NCBI GenBank assembly: GCA_902729315.2
Contig: LR746273.1
Span: 4,751,001-4,815,000 of the forward strand
Length of the DNA stretch: 64,000 nucleotides
Direction: 5' to 3'
Source: Spirodela intermedia
Taxonomy: Eukaryota; Streptophyta; Magnoliopsida; Alismatales; Araceae
Below the pieces are notes generated by a model. That model had not been told where the DNA came from. It made no database searches and was given only the letters and a program-made list of their open reading frames with translations. The translations under genes and the position numbers were made by a program. Positions 16,102 through 27,599 of this stretch are shown piece after piece (within the stretch, counting starts at the first letter, position 1; each line of letters starts with the position of its first letter).

Positions 16102-17340
16102 CTACAGAGCTCAGGCAGCTCTCCTCGATGATCTCTCCCTCGACGCAACCTTGAGCGAGGAAAGCGCACGCAAAGTCAAGAAATAGTTGTGGTCATCGGA
16201 CTATATATTCAGTGAGAAAGGGTCCAAACCTAAGGCGAAGCTCTACTTCTAGAACGCTAATGGGAAGGTAGCAGTCAAGTGGAAAAGGGAAATCAAAGAA
16301 AGATCCCTAACAGCGAGACATAGATTGTAAGTCCGTGAAAACCTTCGAAGCCATAAGGAGATGAATCGATGAGATACGGAATACTGTATGGGAGGAAGGG
16401 GATCTAGTAGGCGTGGGAATGCTGATGCTCTAGTCCCTTGGAGCGGCCAAAGATGAAACAAGATGGAGGAGAATATCTTCCAATCACAAAAGGAGATCGG
16501 GATGATCATGACGCGAACCAGAAATTGCAGGAAGAATAGAATGAGAGAAACCCAAATACAAGCGAAAGAGAGCGAGCTAAGGAAATCTTCCGTCGAATGG
16601 CAAAACTATCTGAGAGAAACAACTCAGAAAACACAAATCTCGGTAGAACATCGATCGGAGAGAAAATGTACCTCCGAAATCCAAGAGGGATCGAAAGTGC
16701 CGAGGATTCCCCGCGGAAAAGCCAGATGAAAGGGTGGAAAAGAAGAGAGAGAGAGAGGAATGAAGGTGACAGCCTCCGAGTGGGCGCGGAGAAAGTGCCG
16801 TCGTCCACGGGGCAGCCGTAGAATGATCAGGTTCGGCCAAAATAGGGGAAGATACAGCAAATAAAACCACGAACAGAACCAAACAACAACCAACCGATGA
16901 AAAAAGAAAAAAAAAACAGGGAAGAACACCGGCCGATCACCTGGCCTTGTCCTGCCGGGGTTGACGAAGCCTCAACTTGTAGCAAGCTCACGATCATCGG
17001 GCGCGGCAACCGGAGAAAGAAACGGAGACGGAGATGGCGACGGAGCTGGAGCAGGAGGGCAGCGGCAGCTTCCCCCTTTTCCTCTCGTCCATCCTCCAGC
17101 AAGCAAGCAAAAGAGGGCAATGGTAGTAGTGACTGTGGCTTCCAGGGGAGAAGAAGAAAGGGCGTTGGGTGGGGGGTGGGCAGGGGCTCTAGGGCTAGGC
17201 CTGTGGAGTTCAAGTTTAAAACTTTTCACGGAGAGAGACAGATTACACAGTCCGAGAGAGAGAGAGAGAGAGAGGACGCTGTCAGTCAGAGAGCACGGAT
17301 CCGGACAGCGCGAGAGAGAGAGAGAGAGGGAAGTTAGGAC
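16102..17340 (-). promoter_or_regulatory. Putative 5' UTR and promoter region of the NEK gene
   Basis: The 1.2 kb upstream of the NEK start codon (on the minus strand) is rich in CT when read as transcript strand, with (GA)n runs on the plus strand at about 17250-17272 and 17310-17328. Open frames on both strands here are low-complexity and lack domains. A CAGGTGATC sequence near 16937-16945 could be a 5' UTR splice donor, but I cannot confirm it. No clean TATA box was picked out. Confidence 0.35.
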
Positions 17341-17962
17341 GTTGGGTGGAGAAGGAAGGAATTGACCGCTAGAAGAATAGTGGTTTTACCGACAAAAGAA
17401 TACTATTAACATTTAACTAAGAATAAAAGCATTCATCATTATTCCCATTTTATCCAGATTACCTTCATATCCTCTCTCTTATGCCCCTCACCGTAGTAAG
17501 AAGGTTTGATAAGAATACTTTCAGGGTTTTAAAACAATAATTTGTTTTTAATGAGCATTTCTTGGAAAAGAGCTAACAGTTTCCGCAACATGACCCACTC
17601 TCGTGCTTTCGGCCGCCCGCAGACCGGCGCACCTGCCTGCCTTTGTCGAGCCGACCGCTTATTGTTGACGTGGCGCCGTCCATTTTGTCGTGTCGGGCCC
17701 ACCGGCATGCCTTGAGGTACAGAACGTGGGTCCAGGGCTTTTATCGTCATTTCCCATACCGGCCGAGCTTTTCCGACATGTTTCGTCAAACAACAGAAAG
17801 GCCCGTTTCGTCTTTGACCCAGGGGAATAAAAGCAAGACGAAAAAATTAGAATATCTGAATATTTAATTTACGGCTGCTTAGAAACAAAACGTCATTTTA
17901 TTTAGGCCAGTTTCCAGGCGCGACCTTAAGATTTTATCGCCTCTCTCTCTCCTCCAATAAGT

Positions 17963-17968
<6 letters not shown>

Positions 17969-18001
<33 letters not shown>
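17969..18001 (+). repeat. (CT)n microsatellite
   Basis: Uninterrupted CT dinucleotide run. Confidence 0.85.
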
Positions 18002-18005
<4 letters not shown>

Positions 18006-18290
18006 CTCACGAGGGACGCCTGCCTCCGTCGTCATCATATCTTCATGCTCACACACACTGTTTCTCTTTCCATCTGTCTGTGTTTCCCTCTCTGTCTGTC
18101 TCTGGTGGGTGGGTCTCTAGTGGAGGGAGCGGTCTCTGCAATCAACAGCCGCAGCCTTTACTTTCTCCGCCGCCTGACCGGTGGTGGCGGAAGAATTATG
18201 GTCTCCGGCTGGCGGGAAGAGGATGACTGCCACCCCCCCGCCATCTCTCTCTCTAACCTGGTTCTCTTTCTCTATCCATCTCTGTCACCC

Positions 18291-18358
18291 TCTCTCTCTC
18301 TCTCTCTCTCTCCCTCCCTCCCTCCCTCCCTCTCTCTCTCTCTCTCTCATTCTCTCTA
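18291..18358 (+). repeat. (CT)n/(CCCT)n compound microsatellite
   Basis: A CT run, then four to five CCCT units, then CT again. Apparent open frames here (Ser/Leu/Pro repeats) are products of the repeat. Confidence 0.85.
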
Positions 18359-20459
18359 GCTCTCGCACCGTTTGTCCCCCAGGCTCTCTCTCTCTAGATA
18401 TATATCTATTCGTTACTGCTCCTGTCGGATGTACAATTGTATGAAACCCCTCCCGTATAAAATGGGACCGCGGGTCGAGGCGAGCGCGCCTTTTCACGGT
18501 TGGCTCGCGTCCACTTTAAGCAGGTTATGGAGGACGTCATCAACACTGGCAGGACAGTTGCCACGAAAGCCTCATGCGAATTATGAAAACAACCCTAGTA
18601 TTATCGACTATCCTCTTTAAGTGTGCGTCAAGGTGGGGCCCGCTTTGCCAGATTTTGGTCAAATAAAAGAGATTACGAAAATCCTGATGACATGGCGAGG
18701 TTTTATACTTTCCATGGATAAAAGAGAAATATTGATGTCATTGAAAACATATCGATCATAGTAATTAGTAGAGTATGCTAGTAATGGAGAATATGATTTC
18801 ATATTTCTTTTAATGGCTATTCGGAAACTTTTTAAGTGGGTCATACTGAATTAGCCATTGTCACATTGTCAAATATACTATTATAAGCTACATATTGACA
18901 AATAAAATATTAAAAAGTATGTTAATTCGATCAATATATAGGTTTAATTCATTGTTGCCTGATATGTGAGGTTTTAAATAGCTAAGTTGTGAATGGTTTC
19001 ATTAGTAAATGACATGTCATGGATGACACATAAATTTCTCAAGCAATTCCAAATCCAGATTCGAAACTGAGTTTTGTTGTTTTGATCGCTCGTTGTGTAT
19101 CAACCCATAAATGCATTTCTAGATAATCAAATTTCAGAAGGAGATAAAACTTGAATATCAATAAATACTAAAATTAAGATTAATATATTCAAAAAATCTT
19201 TCAATAATTTATTTAAAGACCCAAAAGTGAGTTTATAATGAATCATCATTATATTATATTAATATTTTTCTACAAATGCCCTTAGAAAATGGTGAATACC
19301 AATTATTGTGGAATTTTTGAGTGAAATTGGTTAGGTAAGACAAAAACATCCATATGCTATCATGGCACATCCCTTGGGGTGTAACCTTCTTTGAGATGTT
19401 TTTAAGCTATCTAAAGCTATCATATCGTCTAGAGGCATCTAAGGAGGGGGAGATGCTTGGAAACATTTCTGAAAGCTACAAGAATGTCATCTCCTAAGAG
19501 ATATTCTTCTAAACATCACTAGACTTTCCTTCTTCTAACCACTATCCAGAGGAAAATGTTCATATTATCCTTATTAAACAAGCTCATAATTTTTAACACA
19601 TTAGTTCGGCTGAGGTTTGGTTCTTTGATGTAATTGTCATTGGTGTCTACATAGAATGTTCTCTCTCATTGATGGTTCTTTCTAGGACTATGTACCAAAT
19701 AGAGATCAATAAGGAATTTATAGAATGAAATCAAGGTCCATCATCATTAAAGGATCTTGTCTAACACATGGCTATCATGGAGCTCCCATAGACTTCGATG
19801 ATGTTGACAAATCGCACCAGGTGGCTCCAAAAGCACGTTCAAAGGCATGTGGTAAATAGGCAAATTATTTCAAAGAAGATTGTTTTATGCAATTATTACT
19901 ACCCTACCTTGGAGAAATACTTTGCCATTGTGGTCCAAGGCCCTCATAAATGAGAACGATGCATCATTCATTAGCAAGTTCACGCCATTTGACAATATCT
20001 TGACCTTTTCTTGTGGACTTCAGTTTGATTGACTATTAGGATAAATTAGCATGAAATTAAAGAGGAACCCTTCATCAAAGTCTCAAAAAACTTGAACCGA
20101 TTGGGCCGAAGCTAAAGCATGTGGTGAAATCTATGTAATTGTGGTCATTAAGATCACTATGAATAACGTCGTTTCAAGGCCTATGACTCTCGATAATGCG
20201 ACCATCATTAGGGAATTACAGACCTTTTCTTAAAAACATTAGATAAATTTGAACTTCATAAGTTGTTTGAATGACTAGATAAGTTGGCCAAGGCTTTTAG
20301 GTGATCATCGCCTCCAATCACACCCCTACGAAGCAAAATCCATATTCTATATTTTTTCTTGAGGAAAGAAATCATCAAACGATACTCTCTTCAAAACACA
20401 ACATAATCTTGAAAAGTATTAAAAGCATATTTCCTTATTTCCTTCAAAGTAAGATATAT

Positions 20460-20880
20460 GGGAATTTGGACCCTAGGCCACCCTGTGCCGCCCAAGGGGA
20501 CACGTGGCACGTCACCCTCATCCTCGCGAGGCTTCTTCAGCGGCGGCGGCTGTATTGCAGATCTGGAAATCACACAGCTGGAACCGTAGACGCGGTCCAG
20601 CCAATGACCGAGCTCATAACAATGAAAGACTGCTCGTAGCTTGTCATGATGCGGTGGGAGAGCTTCTTGCCACCCCATCAGCTTTCGTCGCCCAGCCAGC
20701 CAGCCAGTTGTCTCCTGACGCCATCAACATCGTCGTTTCCACGGCGAGCGCACTCCCTTCCAGCTTGCAGTCCTACCCCAGCTGGTGAAGTTGCCTCTCA
20801 AGGAGCTCTACGCCGAGCCAGCATCTCTGATCTTGTCCCTCAGAAGCTGAGGCCTCCATGAACCTGATGCAATGTTGATA
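20460..20880. other. GC-rich island with unassigned open frames
   Basis: An abrupt GC-rich block inside AT-rich DNA, with overlapping open frames on both strands (20504-20788 plus, 20391-20678 minus). The composition is like that of the coding exons of real genes in this window. A CACGTGGC-type site lies near 20500-20510. I recognise no protein family in any frame, and no exon chain can be built. It may be an exon or fragment of an unrecognised or dead gene. Confidence 0.3.
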
Positions 20881-21417
20881 ATGTCACATCTACAAACATT
20901 ACCAGTAGAGATATCACAAGAAAGTTAAGTCTCAAGGGACACCGAGAGAATGGTAGTCTTCACAAGGCGAGCTATATCCTTTGGAGAGGGCAGATGAAAG
21001 CTTGGATTTTGCCATCCTTCGAGTGACAGGTCAATGTTACGTTCACCCAGAAAGGTGGGACACTCAGAACCCTTCAAACCTCATGGCCCTCGCTCGTTCT
21101 TGTCCGAATAAGGGGACGAGCAGGAAGAGCCAGGGGAGGCGTGGTTCACATGGCGCCTGATGTAAAACATGCGCTTTTACTGTAACTTTGCGACTGCTCA
21201 TCTTGTGATTTCTTAATATTATGGCTTACTCAACGTACTGTTAGTCTACGAAGAAAAACAGAGAGAATTGCGGCTTACTTTATTGGCCCCGTCATACACG
21301 ATATTCATCACTCGGAATGGAAGAACTGACACTTGAAGACCATCTAAATCTTGGCACCACTGCCCGATGTTCGGGGTGTAAGCCCTCCATCTCGGGAAAA
21401 GTTTTAAATTAAGGGGT

Positions 21418-21453
<36 letters not shown>

Positions 21454-22707
21454 GAGAGGCTAATTGGATGAAAAATCACGAACCTGTAGCAAAAGTGTCT
21501 AGATTTATTGGTATAATTATTTAGTCTGATACAAATCATGGGTTTTAAGATATTCTGATGCATAAGCCGACTGTTACTTTGACCCATTAATCAATTGAAG
21601 AAATTCTAAAATGAAAATCTTAGTGCACGTAACACTATAATACAAGTCTACCATATCAGGTTTTTCTAGACTTGCTGGTTGCTGTGTTCATCTTTAGGAG
21701 CGTCCCTGCGAAAATGAACGAAACAATACCAAGAATGATTTATAGCGATTTGGTTATGCCCTAAGCTTTCTCTATCCCCCAAGCCTGTTCTCGATTTCAC
21801 TTAGCTCTGTGGTTAAACTAGTTGAGCTCCCAGAAGTGCTTCGATACTATAAGAGAGACAGAGAGAGAGGGGAGAGACGTGGGGCGGGGGCGCACAGTGG
21901 GAGGGAAAAGGATGCTTGAGAGGGAGGGAGAGTGAGGTGGGAGAAATGCGGCCCTATGAAAACGTATCATTTCCGTCCATCTCTTTAGCTCAATACTCGA
22001 ACGTACTCTTCAGACTCTCCCCTGAGTTCTCTCACGATATGACATCCAACACGTCCCCACGGAAGAGGGACAACAGGCCAAGCCAGAAAGTATCGAGATG
22101 GAGTCGGGTCGCTTTATGGTCTGTCGCCGTCGGCACGGAATTTGTCAAACCCTGGAAACTTTAAATTGGTGCACCTGACGTAGTCGGACGAGATTTCATC
22201 AATCGTCCCCTTCCCCAATGTTTTAATTAGGCGGGATCTCTGGAGGACAGCATCAGACGACTTCTTCCCGTAATGATGCCGCCGTTCTAGAAGAGTCGAA
22301 CATCAACGATGCTTCCTCTCTCTCCCTCCCTCATCCAAGAATCAAGCACGACAGTCTCTCAAGCATCATCCTCCCTCTCCTACGAAGTCTTCTGACGAAG
22401 TCGGACGATACTGCACCACGCGTCCCCTACATGCGTCTTTTAAATTGTGGGGTTCTCTAGGAACCCAAAAGTCTAACCATTCGCACTGTGGAATAAGAAC
22501 GCATGTACCGCATCAACCATGGCCGTCAGAATCAAGGTGTTAGAGACAAAAGATCCCCTGAAGCTGTTTTGGACAAAGACTCCCGCAAGTGTGGCACCGG
22601 AATACGAGAAAAAACACAGAGAAGACCACCAGATGCGTCAGAAATTTAATCCAATTTCATACGACGTAACAATAAGGGCACATGGATACATGAAGCTGCG
22701 TAGGTTT
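20881..22707. other. Intergenic stretch
   Basis: It contains a (GA)n tract at 21418-21458 and purine-rich DNA at 21850-21945. The plus-strand frame at 22519-23205 is an antisense shadow of the phytocyanin gene for most of its length. No supported gene was seen. Confidence 0.45.
21418..21458 (+). repeat. (GA)n microsatellite
   Basis: GA run with a single CG interruption. Confidence 0.85.
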
Positions 22708-23425
22708 CTACAACATCAGAGCGGCTGCGATTGTTGTCAACGCAAAGGTGGCAGCGACCGCGGCTGTTCCGAGGGTTGCAGAGGGCGCCGCCCCGGGAAC
22801 TCCGGGTGCCGAACCAGAAGGTCCGGGGGTGGAGGACGTTGGAGGGCTAGCAACAGTTGTGGGCGGTGTTGGTGCTCCGGAGGAGGTCGGGGATGGCGGG
22901 GTGGCCGAAGGGGTGGAGGCCGCCGCTACTGTGAGAGTCATCTTCTGGCCTGCACTACAGTGACCATTGACGCCGCAGATGAAGTATCTGGTGCCCGCTG
23001 CAGTGAGTTCCACGGTGGCCGGGCCGGTGGTGTACGTGGCGATGGGGTTGGACGTAGTGCAGTCGTCGTAGTTCGCCCTCGTCACCTCGAGCACGTCGTG
23101 GGCACCGTTGTTGAAGTTGAAAACTGCAGAGGGGCAGGATCAGGGAGTTTGATTAGAGTGCTCTGGGGCGCACTATTAGAGATTGAGATGATGCTAAGAA
23201 GCTGAGAGGAATGAAGGAACGGAGAGACTGAAGATGCTGCCTACCGAGAGAATCGCCGACAGCGAATGTCTGCCTGCTGGCCCAGTCGGTGTAGTAGCTG
23301 GGACTGGATGGGATGCTCCATATCTGGTTGTCCCCTACCTCGAATGTGGCCGCGAGCGCGCCCGTGGCGGCGTAAACCACGACGAGGATGAAGAAGGGAA
23401 GTGCAGAGGACGAAGATGAGGTCAT
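22708..23425 (-). CDS. GPI-anchored phytocyanin (uclacyanin-like blue copper protein), 2 exons
   Basis: A secreted type-I copper protein thought to take part in electron transfer or cell-wall redox at the plasma membrane. Exons (minus): 23425-23245 and 23123-22708, intron 121 bp with GT-AG ends, 198 residues. Residues 1 to about 25 are a signal peptide (FFILVVVYAATGALA). The plastocyanin-like domain (about 26-128) keeps all four copper ligands in order: His in NGAHDV, Cys in YFICG, His in GHCSAG and Met in GQKM. The axial Met rather than Gln argues for uclacyanin or plantacyanin type, not stellacyanin. Two further Cys (YDDC, GHC) can form the fold's disulfide. A Pro/Ser/Thr/Ala-rich stretch (about 130-175) is arabinogalactan-like, followed by a hydrophobic C-terminus (about 178-198) typical of a GPI signal. 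It appears intact. Confidence 0.92.
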
Positions 23426-23615
23426 GCTTGTTGGTCGCTGTTGTCTGAGAAGAAAGACTTCTTCGTGTGTTCTGCAGGTCGCCCTTGCCCACAGCCCTCG
23501 CAGCCCCCTCCTTCCCCTGAGTCCACACAGACACAGGATTGCGCAAAGCGGAGAGAAGAAGGGTAGATGGGAGTTCGTGAGGGGGAGATGAGGAATATAT
23601 GCGTGTGCGGGGCTG

Positions 23616-23623
23616 CTTTTATA
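23616..23623 (-). promoter_or_regulatory. TATA box of the phytocyanin gene
   Basis: TATAAAAG on the minus strand, 191 bp upstream of the phytocyanin ATG, which would place the transcription start near 23585-23592 and leave a 5' UTR of about 160 nt. Confidence 0.7.
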
Positions 23624-24084
23624 GTGGGAGCCAACGGCAGAGGGAGGCATTCGGAGAAAAATAATAGATCGATCGATTGAGGAGGGCTGACCGAGGAGGA
23701 GAGGGGGAACAGAAACATCGTTGACCGGGAATAGGATGCTTCTTCGATGCCATGTTCTTCTAGAACCGCCGGATTTGGGGGAAGTTTTCTTACGTTTTCC
23801 TATACAGATCGGGTCAAATCTAAAATATACGCGCGGGAGACGCGTGATGGAGTCCTCGTTCGGCTACGTCGCGCGTAACAAACACTCCAGGGCTGACCAG
23901 TTCCAATATCCGCCCGGTAAAAGCGACCGGACTCTATCTCCATCGTCTCTCACTTCTGTTCTCTACATCGTCTCTCATTCTTCTGTTCTCCCCACTTCTC
24001 GTGCATGTGGATTACCAGCTGCCTTCTGCGAGAAAACGCGGGAGGGAGTTGGTGAAGTGAGTGGACAAAGACGATGACTGCTGA

Positions 24085-24645
24085 CCTCGTGGCCCTGACC
24101 TCCGCCGGATCGACGGCGTTGAAGCGCGGCCCGTCTGCTTCTCAAAGCGCCGGAGAGGGCTCCTCTTGAAGGCGGAGGGTTTCGCCACGGCCCACCCAGG
24201 CTGGCGGGTGGCCGTGCTCGCCTTCTCCGAGTGCGGGCTGAAGTACGTCGCTTCCTACGGCGGAGGGGAAGGGCCCCCCGCCGTCATCAACTGGGTCTCG
24301 GGGAAGGCCGCGGACCGAACCGGGGCTTGCGGGCCGGAGGCTTCGTTGCCTCTGCCGCCGGTCATCAGGCTCTATTCCACTTCCCCGACCGTCTTTCTCC
24401 CCTTCTCCGTCGTCTCCACGCGCGGCGATCGCTGGCGGGAAGACTTCGGATCTCCCAGGCGCCACTGCCGATCGTGCGGAGCCGGACTTCTTCTCCGTAT
24501 TTCAGGAGCGCGAAGCGCTGAACGAGAGAATGTCCGGGTAGCATCTTCGCCTCCTCCGCGCAGCAGCAGGCGTCGCTGTGTTGTCCGCCTCGCTTTGATC
24601 TTTCCTCTCCTTCCGCCGACAGCGCCGGTGCCCAGAGCGGCGTGA
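24085..24645 (+). pseudogene. MADS-box-like (type I) transcription factor pseudogene
   Basis: The frame shows a recognisable MADS DNA-binding core: LRRID at about 24100, then PVCFSKRRRGLLLKAE (about 24130-24180), then a VAVLAFS block (about 24208) and YVAS, matching the usual RQVCFSKRRxGLxKKAxEL...VAVxxFS arrangement. The lack of intron and GC-rich sequence fit type I (M-alpha-like) genes. The N-terminal MGRxKI segment is missing: the frame is closed upstream by a TGA at 24082-24084, and the only nearby ATG (24074) is in another frame. There is no in-frame ATG in the whole open stretch. Downstream residues are not MADS-like. Most likely a decayed or truncated gene. Confidence 0.55.
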
Positions 24646-27599
24646 CCGCCGAGTCGCCGTTTCTTGGGGACATGGAGGAAGATCCGGCCGGCGCCCCACT
24701 CCTCTGATTGCATGGAATGGAAAATGAACTCTCTGATTCAGCTCCTCTCGAGCTCCTCTGTTGTGCAAACTCTCACGCAGTGGTGGTACAAATTCGAGCC
24801 TTCATGTCTGCCCATCGAGGGTTCTGTTTCAGTGATCTTTCCTGAAGATCCCCAGAACCGTCTGCAGCAGCCAAGTATCCTGCCCGTCGACCATCCAGAC
24901 ACCGAAATGTACTTCGATGAGTTACCAAAGCGCCTGTGTTTGACCCATCGACGCCACACACCCACTGTTCTTACCCAACGCCGGCAGATGAACCCGTCTA
25001 CAAATCTTGTAATATAATTCCATTCTATTTTATTTTTTCTAAAATGCGGGCCGATGGGCTTTAGTCAGGACGTGTGTTTTTGCCTTTTTCTTGAAATGAT
25101 TTCTCAATTAGTGCAAATTTTTAGCCTTAAATGACTTCTCCTCGTGTTTGAGTTGTCTGTGAAGGGTGGATCAGTTGTAAGACTCTCCATCTTTTCTCTC
25201 GGCTGGATAGAGACGAGTTGTCTGTCTTTGTGTTGGGAGTTTCCCTTGGATCAAGTCCCTTCTCTGAATTACGAAGTAGCCTAATCTTGGCGATTAATAA
25301 AAATCTCAGGTGAGTACACAAGATCGGAATGAGCTTCAACACGATGCATACTAGATTGATTTAGTTAAGTTAGATTTAATATATTTCGAGATTTGATTTT
25401 ACTCCATTGTTAGTGTTCATAAAAATCCCTTTTCTTCAATCCTCTAGGTTGGGGCATCAACCTAGGTTTCTTTCTTCATTCTATCTGTTAATTCATTATC
25501 ATTCTCATCTTTCATCATTAACTTAATAGGTATCTAATACTTGAGTTCCTGTGGAGAACGAACTGGTATCATCCTAACTACATAAGTTAGAATCGAGATC
25601 AGGATTCCTGTACATTTCTTACATGATCAGATCCATGATTTAGGTATAAATGTCAGCTTTGTAAAATCCATCTGTCAAATGGCACATTTGCCAAGGACTT
25701 GAGAGCCTTAGATGTTTATTTTTATTAAGTTCATGAAATTGTCTTTACTTTTTGAACTAACAAGTTTAAAGTTCTTTTAAGTTGATCCGGATAGAAAGAA
25801 ATTAAGAGAAGCTATGGAGTGAGGTAGGATATCTTACCTTATTTTCTTAATAATTTCGGAGTTATATCATCATATAATATATTGATTCTGTCTGAATATC
25901 ATGGTTAGTTAAAGCAGTCATCACAATTTCTTTCTTGAAGAAATTATGAATTTGAATTGTGCTAACTCAAGGTTGAATTTATTTTTTGTGAATTAATTGT
26001 TCTCCTCTTCTAAGTAGAAATGAAGAGAGAAAAATCTGTCTACAGAAATTTTGTTTCAACCTTGGTGTTAAAGTTAAGCAATTCAAAAAATTTCTTTAAA
26101 ATAATATATTTTTTTACATTATTTCATGCAAGGTCGATATACTCAAAAAGCTCCCATAGTTACTGCTGAATGTGAATTAGAAGAAGAATCGTGTAGTTCT
26201 ACTAAAGTAGCTGAGAATACATTAGTCATGCATGAGAATGATCAAGGTAGAATACATCTTAAAGCTCATACAGTTTGTCTACAATATAGCCCATTGACCA
26301 AAGTGAATGCACCTCTTAGATAAGGAGTGAACTTTAGAGTAGTTCTGAAAGATCTCAAGGCTAGGCAAAATACCAAGAGGGGGGGTAAATTGGTATTTTA
26401 AAAATCTCGGATTTTCTTCCTAGATAGTAGATGTGTCAACACATGAATTAACACAGCTGTGCATGATTATCTACGTACATGATTACTTTCTCTCTCTTCC
26501 AGTGGGTTCTCACTATGAGACAAGAACTTTTTATACTGATTTGCCCCTCACTTGGCTACTTCTAATCCCGGAGGATCCTTCTCATCAGTATTTCACTATT
26601 TTCCTCGGAAATACACACTGAAATTAATGGGATCAGCAACCCAATACCTCAGATTTGATCTCCGCAGAGATCCAGCCCCTTCTGGGCCAAACAGAACTTA
26701 TAGCACCTCGTGCCTCTGACCAAAATCACTCTCCACTCACTACCCAGTTACCTTAGGGCCTGATGGAGAGCCTCCTTGAAAGATTCAAGCTTTATCTTGA
26801 TCACCAATCGTTGATGAAGAAGGATGATGCAGTCTGCTCGTGGTTGAAGCTCAGCAGTAATGATTCTTGATTGTGAGAGAGATTACTCGTCATAGATCGA
26901 AGTGGAATCATTATTGTTGATCTCCCCAGCTTCCTTTACCAGGGCGTCGTCCTCCAACGGATTTCCGCATTTTGCTCAAGAGATAAAATTGGAAAGTCAG
27001 TTCAAATACTTACCGTTTTCCGGAATGCGCGGCAACGACCTTTGACTATTGCGAATTCAATATCTTTCTATTCTCTGGTCCGTTCGATTATAAATTTGAA
27101 TTGGAGATTCATCTCTCACAGAAGAACAACTTTCCTGTTGACTCTGTCTTCAGATTAGAGCGTTAAGCTGGTCGTTTTCTCCACGTAAGCAAGCAGCTGG
27201 CGTGTCATCGTCTAGATTTCCGGTTCGAGACTCACAAGAGCTCATTTGATATTTCGAATCTTTTTCTTTTTCTTTTAATTATGCACGTGACTAATAAATA
27301 ATAGCTGCACTTAAATGGTTAAATAATCATGGATAAATGAACTAAAAACATAACTGTCATTTACCGATTAAATATTTGTTTTCCAACAAATATTTATCCA
27401 TATATATGTGGCGCTTCACCTATTCATAAATTCACTTAATCTCAAGGTTAGCCCTAATGTCACAAGATAAATAATAAATTTATTTGCATGAAATCTGAGG
27501 CATTTATGATAATCTTGTAAACAATATCAAACATGAATTATATATTTTCTCATATAATTGTAATATTAAAACCTATGCCCAAGGGCATCAACAAGATCA
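24646..27599. other. Intergenic stretch with short unassigned frames
   Basis: A frame at 24664-25017 (plus; first ATG codon inside at about 24712) and one at 26126-26323 (plus) have no recognisable family. Near 26376-26400 there is a G7 run followed by TAAATTGG, a sequence type seen at the ends of some plant copia elements, so part of 26.3-27.6 kb may be an LTR fragment. I could not define its ends. Confidence 0.35.

Larger units (their letters stand above)
17341..20459. other. Intergenic stretch with CT microsatellites
   Basis: Pyrimidine tracts occur at 17969-18001 (CT) and 18291-18358 (CT mixed with CCCT). The stretch 17.6-18.65 kb is GC-rich and has an isolated TATAAAA at 18455-18461 and a GGGGCCC box near 18635, which looks promoter-like, but I found no coding sequence it would serve. 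18.7-20.4 kb is AT-rich without recognisable features. Confidence 0.45.

Noticed and set aside
16463-17365. Arg/Glu-rich open frames on both strands upstream of NEK
   Set aside because: Composition is driven by GA-rich leader sequence, and frames overlap on both strands without domains.
18002-18620. Overlapping open frames rich in Ser, Leu and Pro
   Set aside because: They are translations of CT/CCCT microsatellites with no domain and no exon structure.
22519-23205. Long plus-strand open frame (228 codons)
   Set aside because: Most of it is the antisense of the phytocyanin exon 2 and intron; Gly/Arg-rich composition comes from the GC-rich Pro/Ala/Thr coding strand.
24664-25017. Open frame that could be a MADS gene second exon
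   Set aside because: It begins at TTG, has no similarity I recognise to MADS C-terminal regions, and no convincing splice link to the MADS core.
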